38,382 nucleotides of DNA, taken from contig CAZHKT010000018.1 of the NCBI GenBank assembly GCA_964533045.1, positions 1 through 38,382 on the forward strand. The letters run 5' to 3'. This document shows, piece after piece, positions 31,001-36,820 of this stretch. A program made the position numbers and the translations under genes. A model generated the notes under the pieces. The model saw only the letters and a program-made list of their open reading frames with translations, was not told the DNA's origin and did not search any database. Each line of letters begins with the position of its first letter. The first letter of the stretch is position 1. The stretch is from JACQNR01 sp964533045 (GTDB lineage: Bacteria; Acidobacteriota; Terriglobia; UBA7540).

Positions 31001-31359
31001 AAGCCGCGGTGCGTGAAGAACGATAGGAAAGAGATGACGCTAAGAAGCATGGATAACGGCTTGCCGGCGGCGTCCGGCGCTCGCGGAGATACCGCCGCGG
31101 TAGCCATGGACCAGCGTGGCTCGTTGCGGATGTCTTTTGCCAAGGCCGATGCAAAATTCTCCGGCGTGCCCTGCGGTCCCGCCGCCTGCAAGGACGGCAT
31201 TCCCATCCACGCCCCACCGGCCCCGAAGGCGCTGGAGACCGGCTGGCCGGTCAGGGCGTAAAGAACATTCAGAACGTCGCTGCCCGGCTTCGGGCCGCTG
31301 CGCCGTGGTTTGAGGTGTAACGCCGGCCCGGCTTCGCATCGCAGCCCAGGGAACACCGC
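31001..31359. other. Intergenic stretch without a supported gene
   Basis: About 360 bp between the GH2 and kinase genes. An 82-codon plus frame (31013-31261) has no ribosome site or family resemblance. A minus frame over about 31110-31290 reads like part of a protein (VLYALTGQPVSSAFGAG) but has no start or stop that makes a gene. I consider it possibly decayed coding sequence. Confidence 0.4.
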
Positions 31360-32265
31360 ATGAAGATCATCAGCATCGGCGAGTTGCTCTGGGACGTCAT
31401 CGCCGGTGCCGAGCACATCGGCGGGGCGCCGTTCAACTTCTCCGCGCACGCGGCGCGCCTTGGCCACGAAGTCATTTTTCTGAGCGCGGTGGGCAAGGAC
31501 TCGCGCGGCGAGCGCGCTCTCGCCATCGTCCGCGACCTGGGGCTGCCAACTCAATTCATTCATCGCATGGATGGCCTGCCCACGGGAATCGTAACCGTTC
31601 AACTCGACACCGCTGGCCAGCCGCATTTCGCCATTCATCGGCCCGCCGCCTATGACGGTCTCTATCTTACGGACACGGAAATCGCACGGCTGGCGTCGTT
31701 CCAGCCCGATTGGATTTACTTCGGCACGCTGCACCAGGCGCTTGCCCAGCCTCGCGCCCTGACCGACCGCCTGCGCGCCGCGTGCCCTGCGGCGCGGCGT
31801 TTCTACGACATCAACCTGAGAATGAATTGCTACACGCCTGCCCTGGTGCGCGACCTGATGAAATGCGCCGACGTGGTGAAACTGAACGAAGACGAGCTGC
31901 GGACGATTGCCCGGGCGGCCGGAACCAGCGCGACGTCAATCGAGGAATTTTGCCGCCAATACTCGCGGCGGAACGGCTGGCAGGCCGTCTGCGTGACGCG
32001 CGCCGAAAAAGGATGCGCCCTGCTGGTCGGCGAGCAATACATCGAAGTGGAAGCTTACCCGGTCCGGGTGGTGGACGCCGTGGGCGCGGGCGACGCCTTC
32101 GCCGCGGGGTTCCTCCATGGGCTGGAGCAGAAGTGGCCTGCCGCTCGGATCGGGGACTTCGCCAACCGCCTGGCCGCTCTCGTCGCCAGCCGCCGCGGCG
32201 CCGTGCCCCTCTGGACGCTGGAAGAATGCGAGCGGATGACGCGCGCGGCCCCGGCAGGAACATGA
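31360..32265 (+). CDS. PfkB-family carbohydrate kinase (fructokinase-like)
   Basis: A 301-residue ribokinase-fold sugar kinase. The N-terminus MKIISIGELLWDVI with GGAPFNFSAHAARLG binds sugar, and the C-terminal signature VVDAVGAGDAFAAGFLHGL carries the catalytic Asp and the anion hole. DINLRMNCY and KLNEDEL are also typical. It phosphorylates a sugar, most likely fructose by similarity to bacterial fructokinases, though other ketoses or sugar acids are possible. It follows the secreted GH2 enzyme, so it may act on a sugar released outside the cell. The length is normal. Confidence 0.93.
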   Translation: MKIISIGELLWDVIAGAEHIGGAPFNFSAHAARLGHEVIFLSAVGKDSRGERALAIVRDLGLPTQFIHRMDGLPTGIVTVQLDTAGQPHFAIHRPAAYDGLYLTDTEIARLASFQPDWIYFGTLHQALAQPRALTDRLRAACPAARRFYDINLRMNCYTPALVRDLMKCADVVKLNEDELRTIARAAGTSATSIEEFCRQYSRRNGWQAVCVTRAEKGCALLVGEQYIEVEAYPVRVVDAVGAGDAFAAGFLHGLEQKWPAARIGDFANRLAALVASRRGAVPLWTLEECERMTRAAPAGT

Positions 32266-32385
32266 TGCGGTATCCTAGGCGCCACAGCGGAGCGGACGGC
32301 CTTCCTCAGGGTCCGCGAGGAGCGGCCCCGGGGCAGACTGCCCTCTGAGCTGCCGGCGCATTCGGCGCTGTGGTACGATTCGGTC

Positions 32386-33399
32386 ATGAAGACCTTCTTC
32401 TTCGCCCTTTGCCTTTCCATTTCGCTGAACGGCCTGGCCAAGGACAAGCCGCTGGAAGTGACCTTCGTGGACGTGGAGGGCGGCCAGGCGACGCTGATCG
32501 TATCGCCCTCGGGTGAATCGCTGCTGGTGGATACGGGCTGGCCGGGATTCGGCAGCCGTGATGCGGACCGGATCGTGGCGGCAGCGCGTGCCGCGAGTTT
32601 GAAGAAGATTGATTACGTTCTCATCACGCATTTCCATACCGACCACGTGGGCGGCGCGGCGCAACTGGCCGCGCGGTTTCCGGTGGGCACCTTCATCGAC
32701 CACGGCAGCACGGTCGAGAAGGGACCCAACGCGGACGAACTCGCGGCGATTTACAAAACGGCGCTGGCGAGGTCGCGGAGGCTGACGCTCAAGGCGGGGG
32801 ACAAGGTGCCCCTCCGAGGACTTGACGTGACCGTCCTGACCGCCTCGGGCGCAACGATCGCCACGCCCGTCCCGGACGCCGGCGGGCCCAACCCCTCCTG
32901 CGCCGAGGCGAAGCGCGCCGACGACGACCCCGGCGAAAACGCCCAGTCCGTCGGCATCCTCGTCCGCCACGGCAAGTTCCGCATGATTGACCTCGCCGAC
33001 CTGACCTGGAACAAGGAACTGGAACTGGCCTGCCCTGTCAATCGCGCCGGCAGGGTGGATGTGTACGTCACGACGCACCACGGGCTGAATCTGTCGGGCG
33101 CCCCGGCCCTGGTCCGGGCGCTTGCGCCGCGCGTCGCCATCATGAACAACGGGGCGCGCAAAGGGGGTCACGCGGAATCGGTGGAGACTCTGCTGGCCCT
33201 CCCGGATTTGGAGGATCTCTGGGCGCTCCACTACGCCGTCGAATCACCGGTCAACCTGAACGCGCCGCCCGAATGCGTCGCCAATTTGAAAGAAGATTGC
33301 GAGGGATTCGGAATTCAGCTCACCGCCGCAAGCGACGGTTCGTTCAGCGTGCGCAACACGCGCAACGGACGGACCCGGCAGTACGAACCGCGCCCGTAG
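32386..33399 (+). CDS. Secreted metallo-beta-lactamase-fold hydrolase (ComEC-like C-terminal type)
   Basis: A 337-residue protein with a short signal sequence (MKTFFFALCLSISLNGLAKD). The metal-binding motif THFHTDHVGG (His82, His84, Asp86, His87) is intact, and DIADLT-like and TTHHGLNLSG segments supply the later ligands. The start VTFVDVEGGQATLIVSPSGESLLVDTG resembles the MBL domain found at the C-terminus of ComEC, here as a separate secreted protein. It would hydrolyse phosphodiester, lactone or similar bonds; the substrate is unknown. It follows the sugar kinase by 120 bp. Confidence 0.9.
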   Translation: MKTFFFALCLSISLNGLAKDKPLEVTFVDVEGGQATLIVSPSGESLLVDTGWPGFGSRDADRIVAAARAASLKKIDYVLITHFHTDHVGGAAQLAARFPVGTFIDHGSTVEKGPNADELAAIYKTALARSRRLTLKAGDKVPLRGLDVTVLTASGATIATPVPDAGGPNPSCAEAKRADDDPGENAQSVGILVRHGKFRMIDLADLTWNKELELACPVNRAGRVDVYVTTHHGLNLSGAPALVRALAPRVAIMNNGARKGGHAESVETLLALPDLEDLWALHYAVESPVNLNAPPECVANLKEDCEGFGIQLTAASDGSFSVRNTRNGRTRQYEPRP

Positions 33400-33430
33400 G
33401 GCCCGGTGCAAGGTGCTCCTGCGACACGCC

Positions 33431-34141
33431 ATGCGCATTGCACTCTCAGTTTCGGAGAAGGAGAAAGCCAAGGGGCAGGACTCGGCTTATTTTCGAGCCT
33501 TGGTGGTTTCGGGCGCGCGGCCCGACGAAATTGAAATCGTCAGCGCATCGGACGCGCGGGGGGTGAGCGCGCACGAATTTGACGGCGTGCTTTTCTCCGG
33601 CGGGGAGGACGTGGACCCGGCTCTGTACGATGAATCGAAGAAGCACGCGAACGTCCAGGTGGACCGTTCGCGCGACCAATTCGAGTTCGCCCTGCTCGAC
33701 GCAGCGATGGAACGCCGCCTGCCCATTCTCGGTATCTGCCGCGGTATCCAGATGATCAACGTGAAGTTTGGCGGCACGCTGATTCAGGACATTCCGAGCG
33801 ACACCGAACTCGAGCGCAACCATCGCCAGCAAGGCAGGCGCGAGGAATTGACCCACACGGTCACTGTTACCGAACCGAATTCGGCGCTCGCCAGTGTCGT
33901 GACCGGAAGTTGCCGCGTCAACAGCCTGCATCACCAGGCGATCAAGCGCCTGGGCCGTGGCTTGAAAGTCACGGCGCATTCCGAAGACGGATTGGTCGAA
34001 GCCGTCGAGGCAGCGGATGACTATCCGTTCCTGATGGCCGTTCAGTGGCATCCCGAGGAGCTGGTGAACCTTCCCGAGCAGCGAAAGATCTTTGAGGAGT
34101 TTATCGCCAGGTGCCGAGAGGCCGGCGCGCAGCGCGCCTAG
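33431..34141 (+). CDS. Class I glutamine amidotransferase-like hydrolase (PuuD family)
   Basis: A 236-residue enzyme of the gamma-glutamyl-GABA hydrolase family. The nucleophile elbow GICRGIQMIN has Cys103, and WHPEEL supplies His207 and Glu209 of the catalytic triad. FSGGEDVDPALY and DRSRDQFEFALLDAA are family blocks. Such proteins hydrolyse gamma-glutamyl amides, e.g. in putrescine breakdown, or release peptides in cell-wall-like substrates. No other puu genes are nearby, so the substrate is open. ATG at 33431 is chosen over GTG at 33413. The TAG stop (34139-34141) is the first part of the MITE-like element that begins here. Confidence 0.9.
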   Translation: MRIALSVSEKEKAKGQDSAYFRALVVSGARPDEIEIVSASDARGVSAHEFDGVLFSGGEDVDPALYDESKKHANVQVDRSRDQFEFALLDAAMERRLPILGICRGIQMINVKFGGTLIQDIPSDTELERNHRQQGRREELTHTVTVTEPNSALASVVTGSCRVNSLHHQAIKRLGRGLKVTAHSEDGLVEAVEAADDYPFLMAVQWHPEELVNLPEQRKIFEEFIARCREAGAQRA

Positions 34142-34318
34142 TGTGGTGCGTGTAACGGTTCTTTACAATGGCGGATGTCCTTCGTGGTTTCCTCCGTGGT
34201 TTGGACCAAGCGGGGCGTAGCGTCGCCCTTCAGGGCGACACGTACGGGTGGCGGCCTGAAGGCCGCCGCTACCAGGTGCCCCCCGATGGAATAGTTTTCT
34301 GCGACGCACCACACTAGG
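34137..34318. mobile_element. MITE-like element, copy 1
   Basis: A 182-bp element whose ends are perfect 15-bp inverted repeats: CCTAGTGTGGTGCGT at the left and ACGCACCACACTAGG at the right. No transposase is encoded. The middle contains a bipartite palindrome of the GTAGCG...CGCTAC family (GTAGCGTCGCCCTTCAGGGCGAC, then GGCGGCCTGAAGGCCGCCGCTAC). A second copy lies inverted at 36601-36779. The left end supplies the stop codon of the preceding gene. Confidence 0.85.
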
Positions 34319-34357
34319 GACGCAGCAAGCTGCGCTCCTGCGATTCGAAAGGAGCCT

Positions 34358-34681
34358 ATGCCCGAAGAAGTCGAGATCGATCCGCGGTCCTTGCGCAACA
34401 TGCTCGAGGAGAAACAGGATTTCTTCTTTCTGGATTGCCGCGAGCCGCAGGAATACGAGGTAGCGCGCATTGACGGCGCCACGCTGATTCCCATGAGCGA
34501 ACTGGCGCGGCGCGTGGACGAGATTCCCAGGAATAAGCCGGTGGTGGTGTACTGCCATCACGGCATGCGAAGTTTGAACGTGGCGCTGTGGTTGCGCTCC
34601 AAGTCCATCGAGGCGCAGAGCCTCGCGGGCGGCATCGACCGCTGGTCGGCGGAGATCGATCCGAAGGTCCCACGATATTGA
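34358..34681 (+). CDS. Rhodanese-domain sulfurtransferase
   Basis: A 107-residue single rhodanese domain. DCREPQEYEVARIDGATLIPMSELARRVDEI is the usual first half, and the active loop is VVVYCHHGMRSLNVA with the sulfur-accepting Cys. It transfers sulfane sulfur between small thiols or proteins, or detects it. The start has AAAGGAG 4 bases upstream. It lies 40 bases before the selenoprotein gene on the same strand and probably shares its transcript, so a sulfur or selenium redox job is suggested by context. Confidence 0.93.
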   Translation: MPEEVEIDPRSLRNMLEEKQDFFFLDCREPQEYEVARIDGATLIPMSELARRVDEIPRNKPVVVYCHHGMRSLNVALWLRSKSIEAQSLAGGIDRWSAEIDPKVPRY

Positions 34682-34721
34682 AACCTGGGCACGGCTTGCC
34701 GCGCCACGACGAGGTCATCCC

Positions 34722-35069
34722 ATGCCGAAACTCATGATGTACGCCAAGCCCACCTGAACCACCTGCCGCAAAGCAAGAGGTCTCTTGCTGGAAAATGGCG
34801 CGGAGGTGGAGACGCGCGATCTGGCGAAGGAACCGCTGACCGCCGACGAACTGGACGCGCTGATCGGCCGCCGCAATTACCTAGAATTCCTCAACCCGCG
34901 CAACGAGCTTTATCGCAAGCTGAAGATGAAAGAGAGGCCGCCTTCGCGGGCTGAAGCGCTGAAGTGGATGTCGAAGGAGCCCAACCTGATTCGCCGGCCC
35001 ATCGTGGTGCGGGGCAGTGAACTGGTTCTGGGGTTCGACCAGGCGGCGCTGACGAAGCTGGCCCGATAG
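34722..35069 (+). CDS. Selenocysteine-containing ArsC/Spx-family thioredoxin-fold protein
   Basis: Reading from ATG 34722 (GAGGT 8 bases upstream) gives 115 residues if the in-frame TGA at 34755-34757 is read as selenocysteine, residue 12: MYAKPT-U-TTCRKARGLLLENG. In ArsC/Spx-family proteins this position is the first Cys of the CxxC motif (as in Spx, PSCTSCRKA), so the motif is UxxC. The rest is a complete family protein: DLAKEPLTADELDALIGRR, NLIRRPIVV with the RPI motif, and LVLGFDQAAL near the end. A SECIS hairpin starts 14 bases after the TGA. The family performs thiol redox chemistry, as in arsenate reduction, or regulates RNA polymerase (Spx). The substrate is unknown. It needs SelA/B/C/D elsewhere in the genome. 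If TGA were a stop, a TTG start at 34785 would give a protein without its active site. Confidence 0.9.
34772..34789 (+). promoter_or_regulatory. Bacterial SECIS hairpin in the ArsC/Spx-like selenoprotein gene
   Basis: AGCAAGAGGTCTCTTGCT folds as AGCAAGA and TCTTGCT (7 perfect pairs) with loop GGTC. The apical loop begins with G and starts 22 nt after the TGA, inside the window expected for bacterial SECIS elements. The sequence AGGTCT at the tip is the same as the apical AGGUCU of the E. coli fdhF SECIS that SelB binds. It lies wholly within the coding sequence. Confidence 0.85.
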
Positions 35070-35109
35070 GCTGGTCAGCAGGGCGCGCGACGGGCTATGC
35101 TGTTGCCGC

Positions 35110-35382
35110 ATGGCTGAGGGCTTGCGCGACAAAGTCGAGCGCGAACTGACGCGCTACGAGCACCCGCTGTTCCGCTTTCGCACGGAGGTGACCGGCGCCG
35201 GCGTCTGCCTGCACATTGATTTGCGCGAAGGCCTGGGCGTCGAGCACCATTACGAGATCAGCCTGCACCAGCGCGAGATCGAGAACCCGCAGTTTCCCTG
35301 GACGTTCCAGAAGCTGCTCTACGATTGCCTGCACGATTTTGTCGTGGAGATGTTCGAACGTAATCCCCAGCGACGGGAATAA
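35110..35382 (+). CDS. Small conserved-looking protein of unknown function
   Basis: A 90-residue soluble protein that I do not recognise. It is rich in charged residues and has an alpha/beta look (RFRTEVTGAGVCLHIDLRE, HYEISLHQREIENPQFPWTFQKLLYDCLHDFVVEMFER). No signal or membrane segment is seen. It lies 40 bases after the selenoprotein and 3 bases before the next gene, so it belongs to the same transcript. Coding is supported by the tight spacing, full-length frame and normal codon use; the ribosome site is weak. Confidence 0.7.
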   Translation: MAEGLRDKVERELTRYEHPLFRFRTEVTGAGVCLHIDLREGLGVEHHYEISLHQREIENPQFPWTFQKLLYDCLHDFVVEMFERNPQRRE

Positions 35383-35385
35383 GCC

Positions 35386-36519
35386 TTGCCGGCAACGTCT
35401 CTGCTTGCCATCATCCTCGATCAGATTCGCCGCTCCGGCCCGCTGACCTTCGAGCGCTACATGGAGTTGTGCCTCTATCATCCCGAGCATGGCTATTACA
35501 TGCAAGCGAAGGATCGCACCGGGATGCGCGGCGACTTCTTCACCAGCCCCGACCTTCATCCCGTTTTCGCGCGGCTGATCGCCCGGCAGGCATGCGAAAT
35601 GTGGAACAGCCTGGACCACCCGGCGCGATTTACGTGGGTGGAAATGGGTCCGGGACGCGGCTATTTCGCGCAGGACTTCCTGGAGGGGGCCCGGCGGCAG
35701 CATCCGGAGTTCTTCGCCGCGCTCGACTACCTCGCGGTCGAGCCCGCCGTGCGCCAGCAGGCGCCGTTGCGGGAGCGGCTCAGCGCGCGGGGCTTGGGCG
35801 AGAAGCTACGCGTCGTCACCAGCCTCGCCGAAATCGACGGCGTGACGGGATGCTTCTTCTCCAACGAATTGGTGGACGCTTTCCCCGTTCACGTCGTCAC
35901 GCGCCGGGGGGGGAAACTGAAGGAAATCTGGGTGGCGGACGCCGGCGACCGACTCCGAGAGACACCGGGAAATCTCAGCGGCACGGCGCTGGCGAATGCC
36001 GTCGCGCGCTACGCGCACGGGTTGGAAGACGGCCATCGCGCTGAAATGAACCTGCGCGCGGCGGAATGGATGCGCGCCGTGGCGTCGCGGCTGGTCCGCG
36101 GGTTCGTCCTCACCATCGACTATGGCGATCTGGCGCCCCGGCTCTACACGCCCGACCGCCCGCGCGGCACGCTCATCGCATACCGCGGGCACGCCGTGAC
36201 CGAGGACTTCTACAGTTTGCCCGGCGAAGTTGATCTGACGGCGCACGTCAACTTTTCCGCGCTGATCGATGCGGGGAAGGAGGCGGGGCTCGAACCCTGC
36301 GGCTTGACCACTCAGGAGCGATTCCTGCTGGCGCTGGGTGAGGACAACGCCTTCCGCGACCTCTGCGATCCCAGGCAGAGCGAAATGGAACAGCTCCAGG
36401 CGCGGCTCAAACTCAAACGCTTGGTCAACCCGGAAGGCATGGGGACCATCTTCAAAGTGCTGACGCAGTGCAAGGGCGTGGAGGGGGCTGGGCTCCGCGG
36501 GATGAAGTTTCAGCGGTGA
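35386..36519 (+). CDS. MidA-family SAM-dependent methyltransferase
   Basis: A 377-residue class I methyltransferase of the MidA/NDUFAF7 type. The N-terminus GPLTFERYMELCLYHPEHGYYM and GDFFTSPDLHPVFARLIARQ are the diagnostic first blocks. SAM is bound by WVEMGPGRGYFAQDFL, and FFSNELVDAFPVHVV and LTIDYGD follow. Relatives methylate an arginine in a respiratory-complex subunit in mitochondria; the bacterial targets are not known. The start is a TTG at 35386, 3 bases after the previous stop, with GGGAAT upstream; no earlier start is possible in this frame without overlap. It is co-transcribed with the selenoprotein cluster. Confidence 0.92.
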   Translation: MPATSLLAIILDQIRRSGPLTFERYMELCLYHPEHGYYMQAKDRTGMRGDFFTSPDLHPVFARLIARQACEMWNSLDHPARFTWVEMGPGRGYFAQDFLEGARRQHPEFFAALDYLAVEPAVRQQAPLRERLSARGLGEKLRVVTSLAEIDGVTGCFFSNELVDAFPVHVVTRRGGKLKEIWVADAGDRLRETPGNLSGTALANAVARYAHGLEDGHRAEMNLRAAEWMRAVASRLVRGFVLTIDYGDLAPRLYTPDRPRGTLIAYRGHAVTEDFYSLPGEVDLTAHVNFSALIDAGKEAGLEPCGLTTQERFLLALGEDNAFRDLCDPRQSEMEQLQARLKLKRLVNPEGMGTIFKVLTQCKGVEGAGLRGMKFQR

Positions 36520-36600
36520 GCGCGGTTGGAAAGGGAAACGTCCGGAGTCAGAAGGCAACATAAAGAAGACGGCGGGCGGGGTTGCTCCAACCAACTTTTG

Positions 36601-36779
36601 GTAGGGTGGTGCGTCGCAGAACACTATTCCATCGCGGGGAACCTCGCAGCAGCGGCCTACGGGCCGCCACCCGTGCGTGTCGCCCGGAAGGGCGACGCGA
36701 CGTCCCGCTCGGCCGAAACTGCGGAGGGGACCACGAAGGACGTCCGCCGTCGTAAAGAACCGTTAGACACACCACACCA
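36601..36779. mobile_element. MITE-like element, copy 2 (inverted)
   Basis: The reverse complement of this stretch aligns with 34137-34318 over its whole length at roughly 85 percent identity by eye. Shared blocks include TAACGGTTCTTTAC, GTCCTTCGTGGT, CGTCGCCCTTC.GGGCGACAC, CGGGTGGCGGCC and TTCTGCGACGCACCAC. Its ends are more worn. No transposase frame is present. The two copies flank 34358-36519. Confidence 0.8.
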
Positions 36780-36820
36780 CGACGCCATTGTTTGCGATGC
36801 TGGCTCTCGACTCCTGCCGA

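Noticed and set aside
31013..31261. An 82-codon plus frame between the GH2 and kinase genes.
   Set aside because: No ribosome site, low-complexity composition and no recognisable domain; reported only as gene-free sequence.
34785..35069. A TTG-started 94-residue protein at the ArsC/Spx locus, or a pseudogene with a nonsense codon.
   Set aside because: It would lack the first strand and the whole redox motif. The TGA falls exactly at the redox Cys and a SECIS hairpin follows, so selenocysteine read-through explains the data better.
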